From the NCBI GenBank assembly GCA_025055675.1, contig JANWWT010000002.1, positions 124,001 through 188,000 on the forward strand: a stretch of 64,000 bases of DNA. The letters run 5' to 3'. Both the position numbers and the translations under genes were made by a program. Source of the DNA: Pseudanabaenaceae cyanobacterium SKYG29. Lineage in GTDB: Bacteria; Cyanobacteriota; Cyanobacteriia; Pseudanabaenales; Pseudanabaenaceae. This document shows positions 17,287 through 27,776 of this stretch, piece after piece (positions within the stretch are counted from its first letter, which is position 1; every line of letters begins with the position of its first letter). The notes beneath the pieces were generated by a model. That model did not search any database, was not told the origin of the DNA, and saw only the letters and a program-made list of their open reading frames with translations.

Positions 17287-17915
17287 CAGGGCAAGTAATT
17301 AGGAAGCAACAGAAAAGAGATAGGGGTTAATAGATAACATCTGTGAGTGGGAATTAAGACTAAAATAACTTGTTCTACTATGTTAAATGTACCAGATTTC
17401 AGTTCATGGTCAGACCCAAAACTAAAAAATTAAGAAGGGATGTGGATAGTCCTGTAGCTTGTTTTTTCTATATAGTCGTTATGTGGTAATAATTTGAGAA
17501 TCAGTTTGAAAGCTCTTTTAATTGAGCTAGCATAAGATATTGCTTTTGGATTTATAGCGGCTAGATTAGCGTTTTCTGGTCTTTGATCTCACTTTAAGCT
17601 GCCTTGGAAAATAACTGATGAGGATGATGACCGAAAGCATATTTACAATTCACTACAAAAGCATTAAGTTTTCATTTAGGAGCTTTGGGTAGAAGCATGT
17701 TAAATTTCGTATCAAGATTCAACACTACCAGGATTAACCAAATTTGAACAGACCTTTGAGTTTAAGATAATTATTGGCAGGCAAAGTTAGGAATAACCCC
17801 TTAGGAATTTTAGTGAGATGTGTTAGCATGGAGTATCAGTGTTACCCGTTCTTCTTTTGGAGTTCCACTATAATTCAGCACGATTGCTATCCAACTTATA
17901 GGAGGATAAGCTCAA

Positions 17916-18478
17916 ATGATTAGCACATCATCCCAGACAATAACTTTGCTAGAGTTTTTGCAACTACCAGAAACAAAACCTGCCCGTGAATACATAGATG
18001 GTCAAATTATTCTGAAACCAATGTCCCAAGGAAAACACAGTGCGCTACAAGGAGGAATTGTATCGGTTATCAATGCTGACCTTAAATCAAAGCAAATTGC
18101 CCGCGCCTTCCCTGAATTGCGTATCACCTTCAGTGCAGTATCGATCGTGCCTGATATTTCTATATTCCTGTGGCAGAGAATTCCCCGCGATGAAAACGGT
18201 GAGATTGCTAACACTTTTTCCCTGGCTCCTGATTGGATAATTGAGATTCTTTCCCCTGACCAAAGTCAAACTAAAGTAATGAAAAAATTCTATACTGTTT
18301 GCACCATGGCACAGCTATGGGCTGGTTAATAGACCCGACAGAGAAAGTGGTGTTTGTTTTCTGTCCCCGCCAAGAACTACTAGTACTAGATGACCCTGAT
18401 GCTCTCATCCCTGTACCAGCCTTCGCTGACTCACTCGAATTGCCAGTTAAAGATTTATTTAGTTGGTTGCCAGAATAG
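17916..18478 (+). pseudogene. Uma2-family nuclease-like gene with a frameshift
   Basis: The first frame (17916-18329) gives an Uma2/DUF820 protein: TLLEFLQLPETKPAREYIDG, VPDISIF (the PD of the PD-(D/E)XK-like core) and PDWIIEILSP. At the A6 run 18282-18287 the family sequence jumps frame. The continuation ILYCLHHGTAMGWLIDPTEK to LFSWLPE is read in the next frame up to TAG at 18476. One missing A (A6 instead of A7) explains it. A ribosome site, TAGGAGGAT, precedes the ATG and a TATAAT lies about 45 bases upstream. It may be a true pseudogene, a sequencing error at a homopolymer, or a slippage-corrected gene. Confidence 0.8.
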
Positions 18479-18519
18479 AGACTTTGCTATAGTGAAATCA
18501 GAGATAGCTATTACCTGGT

Positions 18520-19803
18520 ATGCTCCCTAACCCCAGAGTTATTGAGGCGGTAGAAAAACTTAACTACCAAGTCACGATCGCTGATGTGGCAGCACAAACG
18601 GGCTTAGCTTTGGGTATTGTCAACCGTGAAATTGCTAATCTCGCTAGTTTGACAGCGGGAAATTTATTGGTCACAGAGACAGGGGAAATCTGCTATAAAT
18701 TCAGTCCTAACCTGCGAAATATATTGTTACAACGATCGTTGCGTGCGCGCCTGCAAGCCTTTCTAAAACAGGTGTGGGGGGTTTTATTCTATTTAATTCG
18801 TATTTCCTTCGGGATTGTCTTAATTATCTCGATCGTTTTGGTGGTTCTCGCTATTTTTGCCGCGGTCATAATCATCAGTAGTAGTTCTGCCAGCGATCGG
18901 GAGCGGGAGGATGAAAGACGATCGGGTAGTTCTGGGGGTGGTATTGGCTTTTTCCCTTGGTACTGGCTGGATTTTAGCCCAATCTTTACACCTGCACCCT
19001 ACAGCAGATCTGCTCCTACCCCTACTAGAGATGAAGAGATAAAAGATAGAGGTTTTTTGGAGAACGTGTTTGCGTTTTTGTTTGGGGATGGTAACCCTAA
19101 CTTTGACTTAGAAGAGAGACGCTATCGTCTAATTGCTAATGTCATTCGTAACAGTGATGGAGTGATTGTCGGTGAACAGGTGCTGCCCTACCTGGATGAG
19201 TTGCCTGCCCATATGTTAGAAAGTGAAGACTATATCCTGCCTATCCTAGCCAAGTTCAATGGCTATCCTGAAGTTACCCCCACAGGTTCTCTTGTTTATC
19301 GTTTCCCCGATTTGCAAAAAGTGGCTTCCCGTCGCCCTAAACAGTCTGTGCCTGATTATTTGGAAGAAAAACTCTGGCACTTTAACTACTCTGGCGAGGG
19401 AGCTAATCTGCTCTCGGCTGGTCTGGGCATCTTCTACCTGGTAGCATCCCTTGTCCTGGGAGGACTGTTGCAAGACCCGATCGTTAAACGTAACCTGACA
19501 GGGCTTTTGGGCTTTGTCAATAGTATCTTTGTCTTTTTACTGGGCTATGCTATTTTGTTTGTCACTATACCCACGGTGCGCTTTTTCTGGTTACAGTGGC
19601 TAAATCAAGGCATCAGATACCGCAATGACTTGCGCCGTTGCCGCCTACAACTGTTATCCCAAGCCCAGGTCAAACAAAAGCTGCAATACGCCCAAACACT
19701 AGCTATTAGCCAGAGCGCGATCGACGAACAAAAACTCGCCTATTCCACCGAACAGGACCTCTTGCCCCAAGAGTTAGAACGACTCCTCTCTACCCCTGAC
19801 TGA
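18520..19803 (+). CDS. Conserved cyanobacterial membrane protein
   Basis: A 427-residue protein. The N-terminus (about 1-55) looks like a winged-helix or DeoR-like fold (IADVAAQTGLALGIVNREIANLA). A first membrane segment follows (about 90-125, FGIVLIISIVLVVLAIFAAVII), then a Ser/Arg-rich and aromatic linker, a middle domain repeating the N-terminal theme (LIANVIRNSDGVIVGEQVLPYLDE), and two more hydrophobic stretches near 305-325 and 335-360. It resembles a conserved cyanobacterial/plastid protein family of unknown function (plant homologues exist, to my recollection). It is not obviously in an operon; thrB follows after 88 bases. Confidence 0.7.
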   Translation: MLPNPRVIEAVEKLNYQVTIADVAAQTGLALGIVNREIANLASLTAGNLLVTETGEICYKFSPNLRNILLQRSLRARLQAFLKQVWGVLFYLIRISFGIVLIISIVLVVLAIFAAVIIISSSSASDREREDERRSGSSGGGIGFFPWYWLDFSPIFTPAPYSRSAPTPTRDEEIKDRGFLENVFAFLFGDGNPNFDLEERRYRLIANVIRNSDGVIVGEQVLPYLDELPAHMLESEDYILPILAKFNGYPEVTPTGSLVYRFPDLQKVASRRPKQSVPDYLEEKLWHFNYSGEGANLLSAGLGIFYLVASLVLGGLLQDPIVKRNLTGLLGFVNSIFVFLLGYAILFVTIPTVRFFWLQWLNQGIRYRNDLRRCRLQLLSQAQVKQKLQYAQTLAISQSAIDEQKLAYSTEQDLLPQELERLLSTPD

Positions 19804-19891
19804 GTATATTTACGTTAATTTTTGTGTGCGGTAGTGGTGCTTTGGTAGTACTCTAGTCTATCTATTTATCTGTTGTTTTTTACAAGACCAG

Positions 19892-20803
19892 ATGAAGGGC
19901 TATAAAATCACTGTACCCGCTACCTGTGGCAATGTCGGTCCTGGCTTTGACTGCTTTGGCTGCGCTCTCACTCTCTACAATCACTTTGAAGTGCGTCCAT
20001 CGGAGGAGCTGAAGATCACTGCCAGTGGAGCTTACGCCGATCGGGTGGCGAAAAACAAGCACAATCTGGTCTATCAAAGTTTTGAACAGGTCTTCACCCA
20101 CTTGGGGATGACCAAACCGATCGTTTCCCTCCACATCGATGTGCATATTCCTCTGTCGCGGGGCTTGGGCAGTTCGGCAACAGCAGCTATTGGCGGGTTG
20201 ATGGCAGGTAACGCTTTGGCAGGTAGTCCCCTCAGTGCCCTGGAAATTCTGCAGCTGGCGACGAATATAGAAGGTCATCCTGATAATGTGGCGCCGGCGG
20301 TATTGGGGGGATGTCAGCTGGTGGCAAGCAGTAAGCCTGGGGAGTGGCAGTTTTGCTCTGTGCCTTGGCACGAAAGTTTGGTGACGGTGGTGGCTATTCC
20401 TGAGTTTGAACTTTCTACGGCGAAGGCGCGGCAAATTTTGCCCAAAGAAGTCCCCTTGGGAGATGCTGTCTTCAACTGTGCCCACCTGGGAATTTTGTTG
20501 CAGGGATTAAGTCACGGTCAGGCAGAGTGGGTACGCCTAGGATTAAAAGACCGTCTGCATCAGCCCTATCGCCAAAGTTTGATTCCTGGTATGGAGAGGG
20601 TGCAAACTCAAGCCTTGGAGGCAGGAGCCTTGGGGGTTGTTATTAGCGGTGCCGGTCCTACCCTGCTAGCAGTAGCTACGCCTGCTGTTGCACCTACGAT
20701 CGGGGAAGCCATGGTCAAAGCCTGGCAACAGGAAGGCATCAAGTCTGTTTATCTTGTCCTAGATATAGACCGAGTGGGGACAGTAGTGACAGAGATAGAT
20801 TAG
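19892..20803 (+). CDS. thrB: Homoserine kinase
   Basis: A GHMP kinase that phosphorylates homoserine for threonine synthesis. The 303 residues are standard. PATCGNVGPGFDCFG near the N-terminus and the ATP-binding glycine-rich loop RGLGSSATAAIGGLMAGN at about 91-108 are clear. HPDNVAPAVLGG at about 129 and the C-terminal SGAGPTLLA complete the GHMP signature. The TAG stop at 20801 overlaps the TAA stop of the opposite-strand DUF1614 gene by three bases. Confidence 0.95.
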   Translation: MKGYKITVPATCGNVGPGFDCFGCALTLYNHFEVRPSEELKITASGAYADRVAKNKHNLVYQSFEQVFTHLGMTKPIVSLHIDVHIPLSRGLGSSATAAIGGLMAGNALAGSPLSALEILQLATNIEGHPDNVAPAVLGGCQLVASSKPGEWQFCSVPWHESLVTVVAIPEFELSTAKARQILPKEVPLGDAVFNCAHLGILLQGLSHGQAEWVRLGLKDRLHQPYRQSLIPGMERVQTQALEAGALGVVISGAGPTLLAVATPAVAPTIGEAMVKAWQQEGIKSVYLVLDIDRVGTVVTEID

Positions 20804-21474
20804 GTGAGCAGGACAGCAAACACCCCGCACAGAGCAATACCATCAAAGACCCCCGCCCCCCCAATACTCAAAATCCCTGGGGTCATCCGTTCAATTTGGG
20901 GGAGATGGAGTAGGTCAGCCCCAATCAAAGTGCCAAGGACTCCCCCCGCAAACGCAATAGGAGGTGCGTTCACACCCCCTGTTACCAAAATGGCTGCCAT
21001 AGCTGCTGTGAGAGGAGCCACCAAAGCATTCATTTGAATACCGATCCCTGGCACAATCTGGGCAGAATAGTAGCTGACAATAGTAACGATCGCTGTCACT
21101 GCCAGGATTAGCAACGGGTTGGCACGACTGAATTGATACAGAGCTAAGACCGTGGGAATAAGACCACCCCCTACATTCACAGCCACGATCGTTTTTTGCT
21201 CAATCCGCCGCAGAGGAATTCCCCAAAAGAAGCGCATACTCCACAGTTCTAGCCAGTCGGGGATGAGTTCTACCCGCGAAACCCGTTCATAGAGAGGGAT
21301 GTTGATCGTACTGCCTACAATTACTGCCAAAATAATCAGCAAGGAGACATCAGGGGTAAACCCCAACTTACTGACAGCAATGCGCACAGCTTCTAAGGTG
21401 ATGACCAACCACAGAAAAGGAAAAGTCAACAGCAGGATAAGAAAGAGAAAAAGAGTAACAGGTAGATAGATCAT
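20800..21474 (-). CDS. DUF1614 family membrane protein
   Basis: A 224-residue protein, almost wholly hydrophobic, with about six to seven membrane segments. VGGGLIPTVLALY in the middle and IGGAGVFDGIALCGVFAVLL at the end fit the DUF1614 family; its function is unknown. I start at the ATG at 21474, preceded by AAGGAAGTG, rather than at the longer upstream frame, which would run into the stress-protein gene. The start follows within a few bases of that gene's end, so the two are likely co-transcribed. Confidence 0.8.
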   Translation of the reverse strand: MIYLPVTLFLFLILLLTFPFLWLVITLEAVRIAVSKLGFTPDVSLLIILAVIVGSTINIPLYERVSRVELIPDWLELWSMRFFWGIPLRRIEQKTIVAVNVGGGLIPTVLALYQFSRANPLLILAVTAIVTIVSYYSAQIVPGIGIQMNALVAPLTAAMAAILVTGGVNAPPIAFAGGVLGTLIGADLLHLPQIERMTPGILSIGGAGVFDGIALCGVFAVLLT

Positions 21475-21475
21475 T

Positions 21476-22222
21476 TCACTTCCTTTGGGAGAAAATACCC
21501 CGATCGTCACGATTGAACAATTGTTTGACTTTTTCCCACGCCCTGAGGAGAGCGTTATTGGGTTCAGGGGATTCCTGGAGGGCTTGGTTGTAGCTCTGTA
21601 CAAATTCTTTTTGTGCCTCTTCGGAAAGGTCAGCCTTCATTTCGGGAGAAAGACAGCCTTCCGTTGTGCAGGGAATTTGCATATCTGTCGTTGCCACCTC
21701 TTCTCCCCCCAGCCCCTGCAGCAGCAAGAAAATCTGTCCTGCTTTGTCCGCCTCTACTTCCACCACCAACAAAAACTCCCCTGCCTGTACGCGCGTTTGA
21801 TAGATAGCTGCCTTATCTTGGGGCATCCCAAAGGACATCAACACTGACCCCAATCCCGCTCCCAATGAACCGTAAATTGCCCCACTTGTTGCTCCCAACA
21901 AAGCCGCTGCCAAGGGACCCGCTGCCACCACCGTACCAATAAAAGGGATAAAGAGGACTCCTACCCCTGTCAGCAAACTGAGCACTGAGCCAAATAGCGC
22001 CCCGTAGAGAGCACCCGTAGTAAAGCCATCCAAAATCACATCTTTTTTGGTCAGAAAACCCGTAATCCGTGCTTCCGTCTGAAAATTGCGCCCTATGATA
22101 GAAATTTTGTCCCTGGCAATACCCCGATCGATTAGTCGTTGCACCGCTTCTTGTAGCTTTTCTTGCTGCTTAAACGTTGCCGAGACACACTTAGCTGCAC
22201 TGACAGCAGAAACATCTGTCAT
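21476..22222 (-). CDS. YflT/general stress-like protein with glycine-rich membrane core and ChaB-like tail
   Basis: A 248-residue protein. Residues 1-55 match the heat-induced stress protein YflT type (QEKLQEAVQRLIDRGIARDKISIIG). Residues about 68-135 form Gly/Ala-rich hydrophobic helices (GALYGALFGSVLSLLTGVG, GPLAAALLGATSGAIYGSLG). A small alpha/beta segment, FLLVVEVEADKAGQIFLLL, follows. The end, LSEEAQKEFVQSYNQALQE, resembles ChaB. It is divergent from gyrB over a 239-base gap. A role in stress or osmotic response is inferred only from the domain types. Confidence 0.7.
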   Translation of the reverse strand: MTDVSAVSAAKCVSATFKQQEKLQEAVQRLIDRGIARDKISIIGRNFQTEARITGFLTKKDVILDGFTTGALYGALFGSVLSLLTGVGVLFIPFIGTVVAAGPLAAALLGATSGAIYGSLGAGLGSVLMSFGMPQDKAAIYQTRVQAGEFLLVVEVEADKAGQIFLLLQGLGGEEVATTDMQIPCTTEGCLSPEMKADLSEEAQKEFVQSYNQALQESPEPNNALLRAWEKVKQLFNRDDRGIFSQRK

Positions 22223-22399
22223 AATTTTGTGACAATACTTACTCTGTACTTTACCTACTATAGCACAATATTTAGTGTTAAGTTTGGGGCTAATTTCGTT
22301 ACACTTGCCCTAGAATTGATAGAGGAGCCGATTTGTTTTACTAATAGCATTTTCTGTGGCAGCCCTAAATTCCTGCAGACTAGTTTTGTTGAGGGGAAA

Positions 22400-22429
22400 T
22401 TCACCGATGGGAGCCAGAGAGGGTATAAT
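22400..22429 (+). promoter_or_regulatory. Predicted sigma-70-type promoter of gyrB
   Basis: TTCACC (22400-22405), 18 bases, then a perfect TATAAT (22424-22429). This places a start near 22436 and a leader of about 25 bases before the gyrB ATG at 22462. It was found by eye; the -35 box matches 4 of 6. Confidence 0.5.
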
Positions 22430-22461
22430 TTAAGCCTGTCCCATTGCGCGCGTCTTTAACT

Positions 22462-25011
22462 ATGGCAAAAGCAAGCTCTGTTACCTCCCAAGCAGCGCCA
22501 GACAACTACAGTGCTGACAAAATTCAAGTCCTAGAAGGGATCGAGCACGTCCGCAAACGCCCAGGGATGTACATTGGCTCTACGGGGGCAAAGGGCTTGC
22601 ACCACCTCGTCTTTGAAGTGGTCGATAACAGTGTCGATGAGTCCCTAGCGGGCTATTGCGACCACATTATTGTGGAGGTGCACCCCGATAATTCTGTCTC
22701 TGTCACTGATAACGGGCGCGGTATTCCTACAGACATCCACCCCAAAACGGGGAAATCAGCCCTGGAAACGGTAATGACAGTCCTAGGGGCAGGGGGTAAA
22801 TTCGGCGGCGGTGGCTACAAGGTGTCGGGGGGCTTGCACGGCGTGGGCGTGTCTGTGGTCAATGCTTTGTCAGAGTGGGTGGAAGTGACGGTATGGCGGC
22901 AAGGCAAGTGTTTTCAGCAACGCTATGAACGGGGTGTACCCCAAACGGAAGTTACAGTTGCCCCCGAATCCACCGATCGGCGCGGTACCAAGGTGCATTT
23001 CAAACCCGATGCCCAGATTTTCACCACTACTACTGCTTTTGACAATGCTATTTTGATGGGCAGACTGCGGGAATTAGCCTATCTAAACGGTGGATTGAAG
23101 ATTGAATATATTGATCATCGGGAAACACCTGCTATAAGGGAACTGTTTTTATATCACGGTGGCATCAAAGAGTATGTCTCTTACATGAACAGAGAAAAAG
23201 AACCCTTGCACAATGACATCATCTATGTGCAGGGGGAAAAGGATAACGTCCAACTGGAAGTGGCTCTACAATGGTGTGCTGATTCCTACAATGAGAATAT
23301 CTTGGGATTTGCTAATAATATCAGAACGATCGATGGGGGGACACACCTAGAAGGTCTCAAAGCGGTTCTCACTCGCACGATCAACAACACTGCTAGAAAG
23401 CTAAAAAAGCTGAAAGAGAGTGATAGTAACTTAGCAGGGGAAAATGTCAGGGAAGGATTGACAGCGGTTATCTCTGTGAAGGTACCAGAGCCTGAATTTG
23501 AGGGACAGACAAAGACAAAGCTGGGCAACCCTGAGGTAAGAGGTATTGTGGAGTCTTATGTCGGGGAAGTTTTAAGTGAATATTTGGAATTTCATCCCAC
23601 AGTAGCCCAGACAATCATAGAAAAAGCGATTCAATCCTTCCAGGCGGCAGAAGCAGCAAGAAAAGCCAGGGAATTAGTGCGGCGCAAATCGGCATTAGAG
23701 TCGTCCACTCTGCCGGGGAAATTAGCAGATTGTAGTTGCCGTGACCCCAGGGAGTCAGAGATATTCATTGTAGAAGGGGACAGCGCTGGTGGTTGCTTTG
23801 CCGGGGAGACCTTAGTTGCCCTGGCAGATGGCAGAAATATCAGTTTCAAGGCATTAGTAGAGGAAGAGAAAGCGGGTAAGCAGAACTTTTGTTACACTAT
23901 CCGCACGGATGGCACGATCGGTGTGGAAAGAATCCTGCACGCTCGGGTTACCCAGAGAAAGGCAGAGGTAGTTAAAGTTACCCTTGACAAGGATGAGCAG
24001 ATTATCTGTACTCCCGATCACCTGTTTATGCTATGGGACGGCAGTTACAAACCTGCTAGCTTACTCACCTGCAGAGATGTACTGATGCCTTTCCACCCTG
24101 ATTTGACTGTTAGTGAACAGAAGAAGTCCAACTACTACCACAATGTGATAGGCATAAAGATGCCGAAAAAGGTAGCAGTTTTAGCAGGTGATCTGGAAGT
24201 GACAGACAGGTCTGTCCTCAGCCTGGCAACATCCTGTGACCTTTACGCTAGTGATGACCAAGGACTGGCTCTCCAAACACGCCGGGTCGTCAATGTAGAA
24301 AGAATGACGGAGAGGATGGATGTATATGATATAGAAGTACCCCATACCCATAACTTTGCCCTTAGTTGCGGTGTCTTTGTTCACAATAGCGCCAAGCAAG
24401 GACGCGATCGCCATTTTCAAGCAGTTCTCCCGATCAAGGGTAAGATTCTCAATATCGAGAAGGCAGAGGATAGCAAAATCTACAAAAGTACGGAAATTCA
24501 ATCTTTAATTACTGGTCTAGGTTTAGGGATTAAAGGGGAAGAATTCAACATCAACCAGTTGCGCTATCACAAGATTATTCTCCTGGCTGATGCAGATGTG
24601 GATGGTGCTCATATTCGCACGTTGTTACTGACATTCTTCTATCGTTATCAGCGGGAATTAGTGGATCAAGGCTTTATCTACATTGCCTGCCCCCCCCTCT
24701 ACAAGGTGGAGAGAGGTAAACAAATTCAATACTGCTACAGCGATCGGGAACTGCAACAACTCCTCAGCACCTTCCCGCCCAACGCCAACTACACCATCCA
24801 AAGATTCAAGGGATTGGGGGAAATGATGCCGCAACAACTGTGGGAAACAACGATGAATCCTGCTACCAGAAAATTAAAACAGATAACTATTGAGGATGCA
24901 GCGGAAGCCGATCGTATCTTTACAATTTTGATGGGGGATAAGGTGGGACCGAGACGGGAATTTATCGAGACCTATGGACCGAAGTTGAGTTTAGCGGAGT
25001 TAGATATTTAG
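22462..25011 (+). CDS. gyrB: DNA gyrase subunit B interrupted by a mini-intein
   Basis: The ATPase subunit of DNA gyrase. The 849-residue precursor contains about 651 residues of GyrB: the GHKL ATPase ([43 protein letters not shown]), the transducer and the Toprim domain ([26 protein letters not shown]), and a C-terminal end with [14 protein letters not shown]. The frame is open through an in-frame intein at 23794-24387, so splicing is required. I start at the ATG at 22462; a TTG 18 bases earlier is less likely. The argS ATG follows 2 bases after the stop. Confidence 0.97.
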   Translation: MAKASSVTSQAAPDNYSADKIQVLEGIEHVRKRPGMYIGSTGAKGLHHLVFEVVDNSVDESLAGYCDHIIVEVHPDNSVSVTDNGRGIPTDIHPKTGKSALETVMTVLGAGGKFGGGGYKVSGGLHGVGVSVVNALSEWVEVTVWRQGKCFQQRYERGVPQTEVTVAPESTDRRGTKVHFKPDAQIFTTTTAFDNAILMGRLRELAYLNGGLKIEYIDHRETPAIRELFLYHGGIKEYVSYMNREKEPLHNDIIYVQGEKDNVQLEVALQWCADSYNENILGFANNIRTIDGGTHLEGLKAVLTRTINNTARKLKKLKESDSNLAGENVREGLTAVISVKVPEPEFEGQTKTKLGNPEVRGIVESYVGEVLSEYLEFHPTVAQTIIEKAIQSFQAAEAARKARELVRRKSALESSTLPGKLADCSCRDPRESEIFIVEGDSAGGCFAGETLVALADGRNISFKALVEEEKAGKQNFCYTIRTDGTIGVERILHARVTQRKAEVVKVTLDKDEQIICTPDHLFMLWDGSYKPASLLTCRDVLMPFHPDLTVSEQKKSNYYHNVIGIKMPKKVAVLAGDLEVTDRSVLSLATSCDLYASDDQGLALQTRRVVNVERMTERMDVYDIEVPHTHNFALSCGVFVHNSAKQGRDRHFQAVLPIKGKILNIEKAEDSKIYKSTEIQSLITGLGLGIKGEEFNINQLRYHKIILLADADVDGAHIRTLLLTFFYRYQRELVDQGFIYIACPPLYKVERGKQIQYCYSDRELQQLLSTFPPNANYTIQRFKGLGEMMPQQLWETTMNPATRKLKQITIEDAAEADRIFTILMGDKVGPRREFIETYGPKLSLAELDI
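23794..24387 (+). mobile_element. GyrB mini-intein (198 aa, no homing endonuclease)
   Basis: The insertion lies between EGDSAGG and SAKQGRDR, the conserved Toprim motif of GyrB. Block A is [14 protein letters not shown] with catalytic Cys1; block B TPDHLFML carries the Thr-x-x-His; block F reads [17 protein letters not shown]; block G ends FVHN with the terminal His-Asn, and Ser is the +1 extein residue. All splicing residues are present. With 198 residues there is no room for a LAGLIDADG endonuclease, so this is a mini-intein that has lost its homing domain. Synechocystis carries an intein in GyrB; the same site is likely. Confidence 0.93.
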
Positions 25012-25013
25012 CT

Positions 25014-26738
25014 ATGTCAGTTTTAGTGGAACTAAAGGCACGGTTTCGCGCAGCTATCAGTAAGGGATTACAGTTAGAAATTGACCCCCAGGTGACTGCA
25101 GCCAAGGAACCGAAGTTTGGTGATTACCAGTGCAATGATGCTATGCCTTTAGCAAAGCAATTGGGGGCTAAACCCCGGGATATTGCCCAAACTATTGTGG
25201 ACAATTTAGACATTGCCGATATAGCAGAAACACCCACGATCGAGGGCCCTGGTTTTATCAACTTACGTTTGCAAGTAGACTATATCAATCGCAAATTGTT
25301 TGCCGCCTGGCAAGACGATCGGTTAGGAGTGCCTCTGGCAGAGCCGCCGCAGCGGGTAGTAGTGGATTTTTCCAGTCCCAATATTGCTAAAGAAATGCAT
25401 GTCGGTCATTTGCGTTCTACCATTATCGGGGATTGTATTGCCCGCATTTTAGAGTTTTTGGGGCATCAGGTGTTACGGCTGAACCACGTAGGGGATTGGG
25501 GGACACAGTTTGGCATGTTGATCACCCATCTCAAGGAGGCGTTTCCCCAGGCACTGGTGGAATCCGATGTTTTAGCATTGGGGGATTTGGTCAATTTCTA
25601 TCGGGAAGCGAAAAAACGGTTTGACGAGGATGAAGACTTCAGAGAAAGGGCACGTTTAGCAGTAGTTGATTTACAGTCAGGCGAACCAACTGCCAGAAAG
25701 GCCTGGCAATTACTGTGTGAACAGTCGCGGCGGGAATTTCAAAAAATATACGAAATCCTGGACATAAAGTTAGAAGAGAGGGGGGAGTCGTTTTACAATC
25801 CTTTTTTGCCTGAGGTGATCAAGGACTTAGCTGACAAAGGACTGTTACAAGAAGACGAGGGGGCTAAATGTGTCTTTTTAGAGGGATTTCAGAATAAAGA
25901 GGGAAAGCCATTACCTCTGATTGTGCAAAAGTCTGACGGTGGATACAACTATGCCACAACGGACCTAGCGGCACTGCGCTACCGCGTTAATGTGGACAAA
26001 GCCGATCGGATCATCTATGTTACAGATAGTGGACAGGCGGATCATTTTGCCCAGGTCTTTCAGGTAGCCAAACGGGCAGGATGGTTGCCTGCCCATGTCA
26101 AGGTGGAACACGTCCCCTTTGGTTTGGTCTTGGGTGAAGATGGGAAAAAATTTAAGACCCGATCGGGAGATACCGTTGCCCTCAAGGAGTTACTCAGTGA
26201 AGCAGTAGAACGTGCTTTTGCTGACATCAATAGTCGCAATCCCGATGCACCCTTGGAATTCAAGCAAGCAGTAGCACAAGTCATAGGCATTGCTGCCGTC
26301 AAATATGCCGATCTCTGCCAAAATCGCAACAGTAACTATGTCTTTAGTTTTGACAAGATGTTGTCTTTGCAGGGGAATACCGCTCCCTATCTCCTCTATG
26401 CCTATGTCAGAATTCAGGGAATTGGCAGAAAAGCAACAAAACCCATCGATCGTTCTTTACCCATCCACATCAGGCATGGTAGCGAAATTGTCTTAGCCAA
26501 ACATCTGTTGCAATTTGCCGAAGTGATCGATGCCGTAGCAATAGACCTCATGCCCAATCGTCTCTGTCAGTATTTATTTGAACTGAGCCAAAAATTCAAT
26601 CAATTCTATGACCAATGCCCCATTCTCCAGGCAGAAGACCTAGAGCGTAACTCCCGTCTTGCTCTCTGTGACATTACCGCCCGTACTCTGCAACTTGGTT
26701 TAAGTCTCTTAGGTATTCCTGTATTGGAAAGGATGTAA
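25014..26738 (+). CDS. argS: Arginine-tRNA ligase
   Basis: A class I aminoacyl-tRNA synthetase that charges tRNA-Arg. The 574-residue length is normal. The N-terminal additional domain (1-110) is followed by [17 protein letters not shown] with the HIGH-equivalent HVGH at 129-132. The KMSKS region is degenerate ([11 protein letters not shown]), as is usual in many ArgS. The C-terminal anticodon-binding helical domain ends with [14 protein letters not shown]. It starts 2 bases after the gyrB stop, so the two genes are almost certainly on one mRNA. Confidence 0.96.
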   Translation: MSVLVELKARFRAAISKGLQLEIDPQVTAAKEPKFGDYQCNDAMPLAKQLGAKPRDIAQTIVDNLDIADIAETPTIEGPGFINLRLQVDYINRKLFAAWQDDRLGVPLAEPPQRVVVDFSSPNIAKEMHVGHLRSTIIGDCIARILEFLGHQVLRLNHVGDWGTQFGMLITHLKEAFPQALVESDVLALGDLVNFYREAKKRFDEDEDFRERARLAVVDLQSGEPTARKAWQLLCEQSRREFQKIYEILDIKLEERGESFYNPFLPEVIKDLADKGLLQEDEGAKCVFLEGFQNKEGKPLPLIVQKSDGGYNYATTDLAALRYRVNVDKADRIIYVTDSGQADHFAQVFQVAKRAGWLPAHVKVEHVPFGLVLGEDGKKFKTRSGDTVALKELLSEAVERAFADINSRNPDAPLEFKQAVAQVIGIAAVKYADLCQNRNSNYVFSFDKMLSLQGNTAPYLLYAYVRIQGIGRKATKPIDRSLPIHIRHGSEIVLAKHLLQFAEVIDAVAIDLMPNRLCQYLFELSQKFNQFYDQCPILQAEDLERNSRLALCDITARTLQLGLSLLGIPVLERM

Positions 26739-26792
26739 AAATTTGGGTGCACAGCGTGATACAATGCCAGGGGCAGTTCAAGAAAAGTCTCA

Positions 26793-27776
26793 GTGCGGAT
26801 TGCAGTCGACGGCATGGGGGGCGATCACGCTCCCAAAGAAATAGTGGCGGGGGCAGTGCTGGCAGCCGATCGTTTGGGTGTGGAGATTCTCCTAGTGGGG
26901 GAGGAAGGGCAAATCAAGCAGTATCTACCTCCCAAGGTCAGAGGCATCACGATCGTGCCTGCCCAGGAACAAGTTGGTATGGCGGAGGAGCCCCTCGAAG
27001 CGCTGCGCAAAAAGCCCCAAGCCTCCATCAATGTAGTCATGGACTTAGTGAAACAGGGGGAAGCCCAGGCAGTGGTCTCAGCGGGGCATACAGGGGCAGC
27101 AATGGCAGCAGCTTTGCTGAAATTAGGTAGGTTGAAGGGAGTTGATCGACCGGCGATCGGGGCATTACTACCGACACTAGTTCCCCACAAACCTGTGTTG
27201 TTATTGGATGTGGGAGCAAATGTGGATTGCCGTCCTAAGTTTCTTTATCAGTTCGCCACGATGGGAGTGTTGTTTAGCCGTTTAGCCTTGGGGGTGCAGT
27301 CCCCCAGATTGGGTTTACTGAACATTGGGGAAGAAGCAGTCAAAGGCAATGATTTAGCAGTGCAAGTCTACCAGATGTTGCGGGAGAGTGATTTACCCTT
27401 TGCGGGCAACGCTGAAGGCAGGGATGTGATGTCGGGTAAGTTTGATGTGATTGTCTGCGATGGTTTTACGGGGAATGTGCTCCTTAAGTTTGCCGAGGGA
27501 GTGGGCTTGGTGGCAATGCAAATTCTCAAAGAAGAGCTACCTAGGGGTTGGCACGGTCAGTTAGGTTGCGCCCTCCTCCAACCCAATCTAGCGAAAGTAA
27601 AAGAAAGAATGGATTACGACGAATATGGCGGCGGCTTGCTGTTGGGGGTAGCGGGGATTTGTGTGATTGGGCATGGCAGTTCCAAAGCCACGGGTCTCTA
27701 TCACTCCGTGCGGGTAGCACGGGATGCGGTACAAAACCGACTCCTGGAACAACTAAAAGAAGCCCTTGATCAATGA
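26793..27776 (+). CDS. plsX: Phosphate acyltransferase PlsX
   Basis: PlsX makes acyl-phosphate from acyl-ACP, the donor used by PlsY (encoded at 3382). The family opens with MRIAVDGMGGDHAP, here starting from GTG at 26793. An ATG later in the same motif (MGGDHAP) would cut the fold, so GTG is preferred although the ribosome site is weak. Other motifs are SAGHTGAAMA, KGNDLAVQVYQML and FDVIVCDGFTGNVLLK. Its 327 residues are close to the norm. The stop overlaps the fabH start in ATGA, so the two are translationally coupled. Confidence 0.94.
   Translation: MRIAVDGMGGDHAPKEIVAGAVLAADRLGVEILLVGEEGQIKQYLPPKVRGITIVPAQEQVGMAEEPLEALRKKPQASINVVMDLVKQGEAQAVVSAGHTGAAMAAALLKLGRLKGVDRPAIGALLPTLVPHKPVLLLDVGANVDCRPKFLYQFATMGVLFSRLALGVQSPRLGLLNIGEEAVKGNDLAVQVYQMLRESDLPFAGNAEGRDVMSGKFDVIVCDGFTGNVLLKFAEGVGLVAMQILKEELPRGWHGQLGCALLQPNLAKVKERMDYDEYGGGLLLGVAGICVIGHGSSKATGLYHSVRVARDAVQNRLLEQLKEALDQ

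Larger units (their letters stand above)
16763..17915. other. AT-rich gap with no accepted gene
   Basis: About 1.15 kb between clpB and the broken Uma2 gene. From about 17050 on it is visibly richer in A and T than the flanking genes. The open frames are short, unlike known proteins and mostly lack ribosome sites. Two features stand out and are listed separately: a 35-codon frame with a hydrophobic end at 17164 and, right after it, a strong Shine-Dalgarno followed by ATG-TAG at 17281. The stretch may be decayed mobile or accessory DNA. Confidence 0.5.
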
